Source of the DNA: Atherix ibis
Taxonomy: Eukaryota > Arthropoda > Insecta > Diptera > Athericidae
DNA: 64,000 bases
NCBI GenBank assembly: GCA_958298945.1
Contig: OY282609.1
Location: forward strand, 37,607,212 to 37,671,211
Direction: 5' to 3'
Shown here: one piece after another, positions 34,330-45,310 of the stretch
Numbering within the stretch: position 1 is the first letter of the stretch
Layout: each line of letters starts with the position of its first letter
Notes under the pieces: model-generated
The model's input: the letters and a program-made list of their open reading frames with translations, nothing else
Databases searched by the model: none
Told to the model about the DNA's origin: nothing
Position numbers and translations under genes: made by a program

Positions 34330-35539
34330 TCATATAATATGGATGTAGTTTAAAATCGTATATTTGTACAATTTAAGAGATATCTTAAGAGCAGCAGTAT
34401 ACATTCATGTATGGTATACGAGTTTATATATATACACGTATATATATAAATATTGGAATTTTAATAATTAAATTGGAGACATTGTTATTATTTATTTCAT
34501 GATTGTGGTATAAAGGTATTTTAGCTTCCGATTGGCTTGATCTTATTGTTCAATGAGGCTAACGGTAATTTTCCATCACTGGCCAGAAAAAAATACAAGT
34601 AGATGAGATACTATTTTAATGAGGATAGTCATGAGGATTATATGTGATGGGATAAAAGTTGATAATTTGGTATGTAAAGTATATTGTGTATGATAATAAA
34701 TATGTTACAATATAAAATTATATATGATGGGCGTATTTGATTATTTAATAAAATAAATCTATTCTATTCGAATTTGCATCATCTGTTAATTTACATTTAT
34801 TTTATTACGCATTTGAATTAAATACGAAAAACGCGGAAAAAAGAAATGAACAAGAAGATATTTTTTTAATCGAAAAGTCAAAAAAAAAACAAATATTTAA
34901 TTAATGTAAACTCATTAATAATATAAAAATTAGTTCAATTAGATATTAAACAAGTTAAAATACTAGGTGGATTTGCATCAGTGCACAAATAAGACACAAT
35001 TTTTTTTTTCATATTTAGGAAATGTGGTGCAGATTTTGATAAATGATGTGACAAGAAAAATATATAAAAATAAAACTACAATAGATGGTGACATAAATAT
35101 CAATGCAAAAACACAAATTTATTAAAAGTTGATACAATTGTTTTACAAAAAAATATATGCGTATATTTTACTAAAATTCTTTTTTATAAATGTATGAAAA
35201 ATAATTTTAGTATTGGCATTTATATATACTCTAATTTAAAAAAAAAATAATAAAAATATGAGCAACCGAAAATTTGTTGTTTAGTAGAAAAATTAAAGAA
35301 AAACTTGTCTTTTTCAACAATCAATCATTATAAAAACAAACATAATAAAAAAATAAAAAATAGAAAAACATATAGCCTAAACAACAGCAGTATGGAACAA
35401 TATTAACAATGAACAACGGGAGCATCAACAACGTGGTGTATATATTATACAGAAAGTCATATAATGAAGATTTAATAGAAAAAATTTATTTACGAACAAT
35501 TATAACCAATAGCAAAAACGGAGATTCAATGGATAGAAT
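34330..35539. other. AT-rich spacer
   Basis: Very AT-rich with short TA runs near 34420-34450. No gene or RNA was seen. Confidence 0.5.
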
Positions 35540-35863
35540 AACAGACTGATTTTCTTTATTTAGGATTTTGTTTATTTGACCAAGTTATATTTCACAAATA
35601 GTTCACAAGTATTTGTTTGTTTAGGATACTCGAATCCTAGTTGAAGCCTCTCGCTGTTTTCGAGAACAACGGCTCTCGCTTACACTTTCCGATTCGTCGG
35701 TCGCTCTATTACCGACTTCAACCAGTCATTCACGAATCGCTGGCAAGCAGCGGTCGTGTTCATATCGCTTCGGCGTGCTTCCGTAATCGAGCTTTCTGGA
35801 ATGGTCTGAAACCGCTTTTCTAGAATCTTCTAGAGCACACCAGAGTCATGTTACATCGTAACA
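35540..35863 (-). repeat. Candidate solo LTR with heat-shock-element-like repeats
   Basis: A GC-richer island (about 35630-35850) stands out in AT-rich DNA. On the minus strand it starts TGTTACGATGTAACATG at 35863, the TG start and short palindromic edge expected of an LTR. It contains GAAGATTCTAGAA and TTCCAGAA within 50 bases, and further down has AAATAAAC and CTAAATAAAG segments that could serve as polyadenylation signals. The other end was not located and no second LTR or internal region is near. The small frame at 35641-35823 shows no domain. It could instead be an unrelated unique island. Confidence 0.4.
35794..35834. promoter_or_regulatory. Heat-shock-element-like array
   Basis: Alternating TTC/GAA pentamer cores occur at 35794-35801 (TTCTGGAA) and 35818-35834 (TTCTAGAATCTTCTAGA). 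The second block has three to four consecutive correctly spaced units, the arrangement bound by HSF trimers. Function is inferred from pattern only. Confidence 0.4.
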
Positions 35864-35869
35864 ATATTT

Positions 35870-36482
35870 TATATTTGCGCTTCTTTCTTTAAGGAATAAT
35901 GTTTTGATAAATATCATATTGAATTCTTATAATAAATTTAACATTATAATATGAATGAATCTATACTCCTTCACAATTTGGTTGAATAACTTTAGAGAAA
36001 AAAATAAAAAATATGCATGTTGAATGGAAAAATGTTGGATTAGAGTTTATTTATTTATCTTTCTGCTTGGTTATATTTCTTTTGTTCTTTCCTGTCATGT
36101 TATTTTTCGTTTTCTATTTTATTGCATTAAAACATTAGCTGTTAACTCTAATTTTAATTCACTAAAGCTTTATAGAGATACAGTGTTGTTGTTTTTTCTG
36201 GGTGTCACCTAAGTTTTTTTTAAAAATAAGTCTTTTTAAGCAAACGGTTTTCAAGGATACATAAACTAATTAAATGCAATGATTTACCACTATTTCGACT
36301 CATCTTCATTTCGCTACTAATAGTCTGATATATAAAGTGAAGTAACAGAGAAATATTTTATCAAGCAGTGCGTTAGTTATTTGGCTAACTACCTAATTAT
36401 TTCTGATCATACATTTAATTTTAACCAGAAATAGTTAAAAATGCAGTTGATTTGGTTGATATTGTTGTGAACCTGTATATAT
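35870..36482. other. AT-rich spacer
   Basis: Contains a hydrophobic open frame (36024-36212) with no family signature. Nothing else is supported. Confidence 0.45.
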
Positions 36483-36552
36483 CATCTTTCAGTGTTTCAT
36501 TCTCTGTAGCACCTCGAGTGATGGTGCTACAGAGAATGAAATCAGTCAGATG
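36483..36552. repeat. 70-nt hairpin with 19-bp perfect core stem
   Basis: TTTCATTCTCTGTAGCACC at 36495-36513 is exactly inverted at 36523-36541 around a 9-nt loop. The flanks (CATCTTTCAGTG and TCAGTCAGATG) extend the stem with a few mismatches. Size and shape are like a pre-miRNA, though it could be a small inverted-repeat relic. Confidence 0.6.
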
Positions 36553-36554
36553 CC

Positions 36555-38928
36555 ATCATTCCAATAAGAAACGAATATCGAGTTCGCTGCGGGGATGATA
36601 ACTCCGTTTCTTCTGGTCTTGGCATTCACCCTGAAAGAAATTTCATTCTCCTGGTAAATAATGGAAAACCTTGGATAACCTCATCTTCTATCATTCATTT
36701 TTGCAAAAAGCTTAAATTGGGTTTTACTTTTGTGTGTGCCGCATTAGTTTTCAGTATGATGAGTAGATGTAATTTCTTTCAAGGAAATTATACCACTATA
36801 AGCATGTAAATTTGTTTCATGAAATCAAAAATAAAACCTTGAAAAGGTAAAATCCAAAAGGGAAATGATTTTAAGGGTTCGGTAAAGAGAGGAATATATT
36901 GTAATTTAAAAAATAATATACTTAAATACAAAAATGAAAAATGTGGTAATTTTAGTTACTATAGAACATGTTCAAATTGTTGTGTCTTAGATATTTTGCA
37001 ACAACTATTAAAATTTTAAACGAAAAATTTTCAGAGAGCATTCACTTTGTTATTTTATTAAAATTCACTCTAGTAAAGTAGGTGTATGTCTGCACTTGGA
37101 ATTTAATTATCATTGTGAAAGCATACACATATATCGCAAAACCATGCTCATTCTCTAAGGGACTCACAGTTTTACACAAAACGAATCATGAGAAAATGCA
37201 ATTTTAAATATTTAGTGAAACTATCGTGGATTCTTTCTTTTGTGATAGCTGGTCAATTTTGATGTTAAACTGTATTCTTGCTTATGTCTTACTGACGTTT
37301 TTAAAGCCTCAACATTTTAAATTTATTCTTACGCTGTTTCGTATATAATTTATGGTCAACTTAGCCCCAATAAGTGTTATTAGTATATCATAATCTAACG
37401 TAGCCAGATATATGGTAATGAGATGAGTTTAATGTTTTTGTTTACATTTTAAATTAAATAATTTTTAATTATGCAAACAAAATATAGATATTTTCTGTAA
37501 TAATGTATAAGTAAATTAATATACTTTATTGTAGAAAACATCTATATTTTGTTTGCGTAATTATATTAAATAAATAATATTATGAGTGTATCTTATTATA
37601 TTTTTTTAAAGAACTATCAAAATAAATACTGTCGTAAATAGAATAAATAATCATTATGATCAGAAAAAAAAATTGCTTAAACCGTTAAACTGAAACAGAT
37701 TTCTGACAATTTAATTGTAAACTTTTAAATTTTATGTTTTTTAGTTTAATATATTCTATTTATATTATTGTACAATATTTAAACTCTAGGTGATATAAAA
37801 TTAGTAACCTGTATATAAGTTACTTGCAAAATAAATAACGACAACCTTGTATTATATAAAACAAGTTCGCATATAAGAAAATAAAATAATTTTTAATGGA
37901 AGTATATTTGTATTTTTACAAAAATTGAACCATTATTAAATCTGTAAAATGTCGGTGAATTCGTACATATTTTATTTGCTTTTTAGTCTTGAGCATAGTC
38001 AAATTGAATTTTTCAGCAGGAAAATAAAATTAATGTAAAGTTAATGTATCAATTTTTTTTAACGATATTTTGCTTTAAAGAAAAGTCAACCATTGAAAAT
38101 ATATATATTTACATCATTCCCGTCTCATTTATGAATAGTTGATGATTTACCAGCAGTAAAAATAACAATGAATTATTCCCTAAGGGAAGTATATGATATG
38201 TTTTTATCTACTTCGCTGTTATATCTGAATACTAAAATGATAGAGTGTGAATATATGAATATGACACTACTTTATTAAAAAATCATGTTGGAAAAAGATT
38301 TAACATATAAATAAAAAATGTTTTAAGTACTCGTATCATACTACTAGGCACATGAAACAGATATTTCGTATTTGAAATTTATTTCTTTCTTTCGGATTAC
38401 CCAGAGATAATGTACTAAATAAGAATTTCTAAAAATGAATAAACGTTTGTATATGTATATGTATAATTAATAAACGTTTCTATATATATATATGTTTCTC
38501 ATGCAGACGTATACCGTTAATGCGATCAGGATGAAACTTAATACTCAGTTTTATTTGAAATAGATAATAAAGGTTTGTTTTTGTTCATAGTGTTTGCGGT
38601 TTCTGCACAAAATGCTAAATTTCATTTTTACCCTTCAAGTGTCAAAAATGAAGTTGACTGATATTAACATATGAAAAAACGTTATCAATTATGATCTATT
38701 CCGATCGCTAAAAACTGCGAAATGCGAATGACAGATATTGTCCGCAGAATAACAGATCGAATTTTGAAAATTTAAAAATATTCCCAACATTTTATATGAT
38801 GAAAATATTTTTAGATTTTCAACATTCGGTTGGCGGTAGAATATAAGAATTTCGCAAAAAATTGGAAAAATTAATTTTCCAGCAAACCACTAAAAATGAA
38901 GAGCTTATAAGTTCATCATTATAAAGTG
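36555..38928. other. AT-rich spacer
   Basis: No gene seen. It contains the long hairpin at 37467-37562 and TA-type simple sequence near 38455-38500. Confidence 0.5.
37467..37562. repeat. 30-bp inverted repeat with 36-nt loop
   Basis: Arms 37467-37496 and 37533-37562 match at 28 of 30 positions (core GCAAACAAAATATAGAT). AT-rich flanks extend the pairing weakly. The structure could be a small MITE or a transcript hairpin. Confidence 0.7.
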
Positions 38929-38931
38929 TTT

Positions 38932-39170
38932 GCCCGACCCGGTAGCACAGTTGATAGCATGCTGGACTCCCATCCAAGAAATCGTAGATTCGAATCGCAT
39001 GCGGCATGGTCATACGATAATTACCTTACTGCTTTACTGTATCTGTAACTTTCATTCCATTATCTCTTATCCTACCCTTTCGGATCATCAAACCACCTGC
39101 GCAGATGGATGCAATAGCGTCTGGCGAGGTCTGATGGCCCGTTAACAAAAATAAATAAACAAACATAAAG
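38932..39170 (+). repeat. tRNA-derived SINE
   Basis: The head (38932-39005) resembles a tRNA. It has a Pol III box A-like TAGCACAGTTGA at 38943-38954 and a box B-like GATTCGAATC at 38987-38996 with normal spacing. A non-tRNA body follows, with CCCTTTCGGATCATCAAACC and TCTGGCGAGGTCTGATGGCC. It ends in an A-rich tail near 39143-39170 (AACAAAAATAAATAAAC). The acceptor stem does not pair well, so this is a SINE and not a working tRNA gene. Mobilisation would depend on a LINE. No second copy is present in the window. Confidence 0.7.
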
Positions 39171-39190
39171 TATTTGAATTTTCACGTCGA

Positions 39191-39288
39191 CTTCCGATCA
39201 CCGAAGATAAGCATGACTGGGTCGGATTAGTAATTAGATGGGTGACTAACCATAACTTAAATGGTTTGGCAACACCGCGTGCCACAGG
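39191..39288 (+). pseudogene. 5S rRNA-derived sequence (3' two thirds)
   Basis: The sequence TTCCGATCACCGAAGATAAG is followed by TCGGATTAGTAATTAGATGG and, after an insertion of about 16 bases, GGCAACACCGCGTG. This follows the order of arthropod 5S rRNA from its middle to near its 3' end, including the internal Pol III control region. The first 35-40 bases of 5S are missing and the 3' end differs, so it is not a functional 5S gene. It starts about 20 bases after the SINE tail. Confidence 0.8.
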
Positions 39289-39315
39289 TTCAAATAGTCA
39301 CCAAATGGCTTCTTT
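39289..39315 (+). repeat. Short LINE family A 3'-end-like tail after the 5S piece
   Basis: AGTCACCAAATGGCTTC at 39296-39312 matches AGTCGCCAAATGGCCTC of the family A 3' UTR (20465-20481) at 15 of 17 positions, in the same orientation. Similarity ends soon after. Confidence 0.5.
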
Positions 39316-39799
39316 GTATCGAGACGCTTAGAATTCACATTTCATAGAACAACATTTTTCACAATCGTGCAACACCGCAATAAGTACTACAAACTTAAAA
39401 TTCGCTCTGAAGACGAAAACAAAAATCGCGGAGAAAAAAAAAGGGAAAATCTAAGTATATTTATTTGCAATTCAAATAATTAATCAAATGTGTGGCACCT
39501 AATATTTTGAGAACTTTTTGGTCGAGCTTGATCCGTCGTTTGTATAGATAAGGCATAATATTTGAGTGATCAATCATTTCTGTTATTAATCTGATATGTT
39601 AATATATTTATGTATCGCTTTTTATTGAGATACAATTCATTAAAAATAATATATTTTTCTTATTTATTTTGGCATAGCAAAGCAACGTGTGTAAAAATGA
39701 TCTTATCAAAATGTATTGTTTCCTTTTTTTATTGATATCAGAAGGGATATTTATAAAATTATAGATAATCGAACAATACAATTTTATAAATGAATATTG
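39316..39799. other. Spacer, nothing recognised
   Basis: Moderately AT-rich. No motif or repeat was found between the 5S-like piece and the 3' end of the Jockey-like LINE. Confidence 0.5.
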
Positions 39800-42599
39800 T
39801 TAAAGACCTGACTGAAAAAAAATTGAAATTATTGTAATTTTTTTAAAAGTACCATCAGAAAAAATTGTTCTTAGCATCAAAGAGGATACATTTTTAAATA
39901 CAATATACGTGTACACATATGTGTATACATGGAATATAGTATTATCGAAGCAAACTTTATCAGGAATAATCAAGGTAAAAATGAACCCAAACTTATCATA
40001 TTCTGGTTTGTGTGTTTCTAAATTTTTATATCGGGAGATGCATAGTTCACGAACAAATGGAACATTTAGGTCACGGTGGATAACAGTGTTTCGCACATAA
40101 AAGGGGGCATTGACAATTTTACGAAGGATTCGGGATTGTAGGGATTGGATTGGAAGGGAGTTGGAATGCTTAGTCGAACCCCAAAGTTCTAGACCATATG
40201 TCCATATTGGTTTCAGAACCGTATTGTACAGAAATAGTTTACTTATTGTTGTAAGTTTCGATTTGCTGTCTAGGAGACGTAAGAATTGTTTGTATCGTCC
40301 GTTAAGTTCACGTCTTTTAGTTTTCGTATGAAGGTTCCAGGTTAACCGTTTGTCGAATATAAGTCCAAGGTAACGTACGCTATTTTTTTGTGGAATAATA
40401 CTGCCGTTTAGGGTTATGTCGGGAATTTGTTCTCTGCAGAGTGTGAAAGTTACATGAGCAGATTTTTGCTCATTTACCTTCACTCTCCACCTTTTGAATC
40501 ATGTTTCTAAGGAGTGGATATGGTTCTGAAGGATACTAATGGCTGTGGAAGGATCTTTGTGATGTGTCAGGATGGCTGTATCGTCAGCATATGTTGCGGT
40601 TAGGATGTTGTTGTGGCAAGGAATGTCATGGGTATAAATGTTATATAGGATAGGACCTAGGATACTTCCTTGAGGGACACCGGCGGAAATTGGATAAATG
40701 TCAGAGTACTCCATATTTTCAGCTACCTGAAAATATAGGTCTGAGAGATAAGATTTAAGGATGTGGAAATAACTCGAGGGTAGGACTCGCTGCAACTTCC
40801 AAAGCAATCCAGGGTGCCATACACGGTCGAAAGCATGCGAAATGTCAAGAAACACTCCTGGGCAGTATTCCTTTCGCTCTAGCAAACACGCTATGTAGTC
40901 GACTACGCGATGACACTGCTGGATAGTGGAATGCTCAGGTCGAAATCCAAACTGATGCTGAGGAATGACACCCTCGGTTTCAAAAATGGGATAAAGGCGT
41001 TTTAGGATTAATTTTTCTAGGATTTTTGATAACATGGGAAGGAGGCTTATAGGTCTATATGAGGTAGGAAGGTTTTTGGGCTTATTGGGTTTTGGGATCA
41101 TCTTAATTATGGAAAACGTCCGCAGGGAAGGAAAAATGATGTGCGGAGGATACTATTATAAATATAGGTTATAAGGACGAGGGTTTTTTTGGAAATTTGT
41201 TTCAGGATTTCTGAAGTTATTAGGTCATATCCTGGGGCTTTTTTATTAGAAGATGTTCTATTGTGAATTTAACTTCGGAAGGAGTGAAAAACTTAGAAGG
41301 TGGACTTATGGGCAACTGAGTTGATATTTGTCGGAATATTTGTTCGTCATGCAGAATGTCTTGGACATTTTCGTGAGGTTTAAAGATGTTTTCTAAGTGT
41401 TTGACGAAGATGTCGGCTTTCTGTTTATCTGTTTTTGCCCAGGTTCCGTCGGTATTCCGGAGCGGGTGTGTAGCTGTTTTGTATTTGAGAATTCGTCGGG
41501 TAGCTGTCCAGAGTGACTTATTAGTTGTCAGTGATTCTGTGTATTCAGTAAATCGCTCGTTGTTATAATTAATTATTTCTTGTTTCAGTTCTCGTTGTAG
41601 TTGGTTCAGTTTTTTCTTCTCATTTGGCATTCTTGAACGTTGCCACTGGGCCCTGGCTCGACGTTTCTCGCTTATCAAGCTGCGAATTTTTTGCGGAAGA
41701 TTATAGTCATGTTCTCGTATAGTTGGTTTGTTATGAGTTATGTGGGCGTTAGTGATTGAGTTCTGTATGCAAACAGTCAAGTCGTTTACGGCATCGTCTA
41801 TTTCTTGTACGTTCTTAAGGCTTTGTTGTAAATGAATCTGTTGGTCTAAGTTTTGTCTAAAAATGTCCCAATCAACTTTCCCATTTACAAGTTTGGCAGG
41901 ATAGGTTTTTAAGGAAGGAGAAGTGTCTAGTATTAGGAGAACAGGGGAATGGTCGGAATTCAGGTCAAGGAGTGTATCTATGGAAGTATTAATGGAATGT
42001 ATGGGTGTGGTTATGAAATAGTCTAGAATATCGGGAAGGTTTCTGACACTGGTCGGCCAATATGTGGTCGTGGGAGGAGATAGGACCTCAAGAGTGGTAT
42101 GGGAGAGGAGTTTTTGGAGAATCTTTCCTCGGGGATTCGAAACACGGCATCCCCATTTAGGGTGCTTGGTATTATAATCTCCTCCCGCGATGAAGGATTT
42201 TCCAATTGATTTGAAGAAGGAATCAAATTGTATGGGAGTTAATTTTTTATTTGGAGGACAATAAACAGATGCAACGTTAAAGGTAAAGGATTTACATTGA
42301 AGGGTAATAACTATTGACTGAAGGGATTCGGTGGCAGTTTGTGAGTGGAAGGAATGATTTAAGGAATTTCTAATAAGGATGGCAGTTCCACCGTGTGCTG
42401 TGTTGTCTGGATGCTCAGTTCTGTATGTTTTGTAGTCACGTATAGCAAAAAACGACCTGGACGTAAAGTGAGTTTCTGTAATCAGTGCAACGTCTATGCG
42501 TTTGTTGTGTAAGAGAATATCTAGTTCTTGTCGGTGTAAAGTCAGTCCGTTAGCATTCCAGAGAAGGATGGATAGGGATTTATCGGTTGACGAGAACAT
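39800..42599 (-). pseudogene. Family B ORF2: AP-endonuclease and reverse transcriptase
   Basis: Starts at ATG 42599 directly after the ORF1 stop. The endonuclease spans about 42580-41900 with ILLWNANGL, LITETHF (Glu), AGGDYNTKHPKWGC (Asp, Asn) and NSDHSPVLLILDTS (Asp-His). RT motifs are SYRPISLLPMLSKILEKL, HQFGFRPEHST, VFLDISHAFDRVWH (Asp), GVPQGSILGPILYNIYTHD, TATYADDTAIL (Asp-Asp, near 40580-40610) and VRYLGLIFDKRLTW. All catalytic residues are present. Lesions are a frameshift near 41255, another near 41135, and a TGA at 40496-40498 where Trp is expected (SLET stop FKRWRVKVNE). With so few lesions, this copy is comparatively young. Confidence 0.93.
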
Positions 42600-43276
42600 T
42601 TATTTATTCATATTGCTTGTTAGTGAGGAAATGGCGTTTGTTAAAGCAGTTAACAGAGGAGTGAGAAGAAGAGTAATTTCTTGAATTTATTTGTTGATTA
42701 TTGTAGAAAAAAGTGTTGTTAGGTCTAAGGAGGAGGATAATGGGAGAGGAATAGGAACATGACTACCATTTTTCTGCTGTTGTTGTTGTTGCTGCTGTTC
42801 CTGGTGTTGGTGATGTTGCTGGCGCTGTTATTGGTGCTGCTGCTTATGTTGTGGTTGCTGTTGTTGTTGATGAGGAGGTTGATGTGGATGGTTTTGTTGT
42901 TGAGGTTGTTGTTGCTGCTGTTGATGTTGTTTCTGCCCAGATGCAATCTCAGCAAATGTCAGGTTTCGTCGCACTGGCAATGATGTTAGTCCCGTCCTAT
43001 TTGTGGATGTATTATTATTTGGGCGTATTTTTGTCTGCAGCATTTTATATGTGGAGCAGCCTTTGTAGTTTGCCGGGTGGCTTCCAGCACAAAGTACACA
43101 CCTTGCTGGATTGTCTCGCGTTTTAATACATTCTGCGGTCAGGTGTTCCCCTGCACATTTTACGCATTTTGGCTTGTGCCGAGAGTATGATTTGGTGTGG
43201 CCGTACTGTTGACATCTGTGGCATTGAACTATGTCCTTAGTGGGATAAGGCTCCTCCACTTTGATTCTTTGTTTCT
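42600..43276 (-). pseudogene. Family B ORF1 (gag-like zinc-knuckle protein), C-terminal part
   Basis: The frame enters open at 43276 (RIKVEEPYPTKDIV) with no start codon, so the N-terminus is lost. Three Cys/His boxes follow: CHRCQQYGHTKSYS (the expected last Cys is Ser), CVKCAGEHLTAEC and CVLCAGSHPANYKGC. Then come LTFAEIASG and a long Gln/His-rich tract encoded by CAG/CAA/CAC repeats (42770-42935). In-frame stops occur at 42828-42830 and 42687-42689, and the natural end is TAA at 42600-42602 after SSLTSNMNK. The protein would bind element RNA. The frames of opposite sense across the tract are repeat artefacts. Confidence 0.88.
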
Positions 43277-43279
43277 AAA

Positions 43280-44194
43280 TTGAGCCTAGAAATGTAGTAA
43301 TTCAATAGTTTTTTTTAAACATTTGTACATGTTAACTGATTTGTACTATATTTTTCTATAATTATTGTTTCTATTATTTTCAGTATAACCAACCCAAGGA
43401 AATATTTTATTAAGTAATAATAAAATATTTCACACATTTAATGTGTATATAATGTTATAAAATGTTTTGTTCGTTTTCACTTAAATTAAGGTTTTATATG
43501 TCAGGCGGTTGCTTAATGCGAACTGATTCACTGAATACCGTTAATCAATAACAACTGCAACTTATAAATGTTTTAAGAGTGCACTGACTTTACCAGTGGC
43601 ATTATCAGATGACAATGCAACCAAGTCTGGTTAGTGCACTCTACTGACTACGTTGCAGAGTAAAACGATCGTAGACTTATACCGTGCTGTAAGAATTTTA
43701 GTGGATGTAAATGTGATTCATATTTGAAAAAATTCAATTTCTTCTGCAACATATAGTACACTTTATTTATTTAGGTTTTTTTCTCCAAAATCCTTACTTC
43801 TGTGGTAAGAACTTTGGAAAAAAAACTAAATTCAAAGATATTTTTATTCTAATCTACCTTTTGGTCAGCACACCCTAATTAAGTTGAACTTGGACATTTT
43901 ATAATTTAGGTATTTTTACCTAAACAAACACCTTTCTCAATTACAATACTTACTCTTATTTAGCAACTTTTAATTTATGTTTTAAGTTTTTTTATATACA
44001 AATCAAAATTAAAGCCTTTACTGCACCATACGTTTTATTTTGATCTGCTTCCACCAGATTTGATTGAAATATAATCAAACTCAAATGTTTGTGGAACTAT
44101 TTATGTACAAATATATTTGGAGGATATAAAAACTATAAAAAAAATCAAAATCAACAAAATAAAATCTATTAATTTTTAAACTAACAATATGCAA
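43280..44194. other. AT-rich spacer
   Basis: No gene seen. A GC-richer patch near 43545-43690 includes GCACTGACTTTACCAGTGGC and a partial repeat GTGCACTCTACTGACTACG, unassigned. Confidence 0.45.
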
Positions 44195-44804
44195 ACGTGT
44201 ACATTTTACCTTAATCATAAAACACAAATAGAACAACTGTTTCGGGAACAAGAAAAAGTCACAGGGGAGTTATCATGGTGCAAAAGCCAATTTTTGTTCT
44301 TCCACAAATCCGGGCGTTTCTGGCAGATTGTTTCGCGCAATTTGCGCATAACTTGCAGGTAATATTTCTTATTGACCGTTCTACCCTGTGGTAAGAACTC
44401 ATGATGCACCACGCCCCTGCAATCGAAGAAAACTGTAAGCAAAACCTTCACATTCGACCAAACTTGGCGCGCTTTTTTCGGTCTTGGCTCGTGCGGCAGC
44501 TTCAATTGGGATGATTGAGCTTTGGTTTCCACGTCATAACCATAAACTCATGATTCGTCACCAGTTATGACCCTCTGGAGCAAATTTTGGTCGTCGCGGA
44601 TAGAGTCCTCCTTAGCAATATTAATGCGATGCTGTTTTTTGTCGAAAATGGGCAATAATCGAAGACGAGCTAAAACACGTGCAAGCAAAGCAGCTGTCAA
44701 AAATTAACTGAAGATTCAAAATGGTCGAACTCAAAAAAATCAAAACTCAAATATACCTAACCCGCGGAAATTCAAAATTCGCGATACTTTTTGAACAGAC
44801 CTCG
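44195..44804 (-). mobile_element. mariner M8, deleted relative of M7
   Basis: The right terminus, ending at 44804 before TA 44805-44806, matches the M7 terminus (GCGATACTTTTTGAACAGAC). The frame at 44215-44532 reads KLPHEPRPKKARQVWSNVKV, VLLTVFFDCRGVVHHEFLPQ and LLHHDNSPVTFSCSRN. The last string joins the second-Asp motif directly to the degraded third-Asp region seen in M7 near 31470, so the DNA between them was deleted. The other terminus is absent. Part of the N-terminal domain is also missing between 44600 and 44700. It is non-autonomous and, lacking one end, immobile. Confidence 0.88.
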
Positions 44805-44889
44805 TACATTGAAAATATAATATATAGGCCGGTCCAGTAGAAGAGTCGTTAGCGTACCATCAAAGACTACCAGCAAAGCGGTCGAATGC

Positions 44890-45310
44890 TACAGACGATT
44901 GCTTTTATGCTTATTTGCTAAAAAAAAACACTTCACTTTCAATTCTAATTTAACTTACTTTAAATGGCGTATCCCGTTATTCTTTCCATCACAAGAAGCC
45001 CACAAAATACCTGAAAAATCTAACAGGAATACTAAAATATGCAATACCAGCTTCGGGGCTGAAAAACCAATTGTGAATAAATACCCGTATCGGTGAAAGA
45101 CAACAACCCAAAGTGGACATAATGACCGCCCTTCACACTAGACGAAGCGCGGCACCGTACCAAAGACTACAAGAAAACCGCACCAAAGACTACACCAGAC
45201 CGATCATATGCTGAGCGTAGACAAAAATATCATCATAAAACCTATACAAATTTTGATTAAAGGTACCCATGTTCTCAAAAAGATTGTTAAAAGGAAAGTA
45301 TCCTAGAATT
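44890..45310. repeat. Unclassified dispersed repeat, copy 2
   Basis: Colinear with 7530-7935 (see the shared ACAACAACCC and ACCGTACCAAA segments at 45100-45165). The phrase CAAAGACTAC is repeated here at about 44859, 45160 and 45189. A GC-richer lead-in starts at 44826. No coding capacity was recognised. Confidence 0.55.

Larger units (their letters stand above)
39800..43276 (-). mobile_element. LINE family B copy B3 (Jockey-like), best preserved, 5' truncated
   Basis: Minus-strand element with the C-terminal half of ORF1 (43276 to 42600) and a near-complete ORF2 (42599 to about 39800). ORF1 ends TAA at 42600-42602 and the ORF2 ATG (42597-42599) follows with no gap. No RNase H follows the RT, which with the protein motifs points to the Jockey group. 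The 5' boundary near 43276 is abrupt, within ORF1, as expected for 5' truncation. I did not find a clear poly(A) tail. ORF1 carries two nonsense codons; ORF2 carries two frameshifts and one stop. It is the youngest-looking family B copy and serves as the reference for the others. Confidence 0.93.

Noticed and set aside
38932..39005. Functional tRNA gene
   Set aside because: Boxes A and B are present but the acceptor stem does not pair, and a long body with an A-rich tail follows, as in SINEs.
39191..39288. Functional 5S rRNA gene
   Set aside because: The first 35-40 bases are missing, there is a 16-base insertion, and the 3' end and terminator are not those of 5S.
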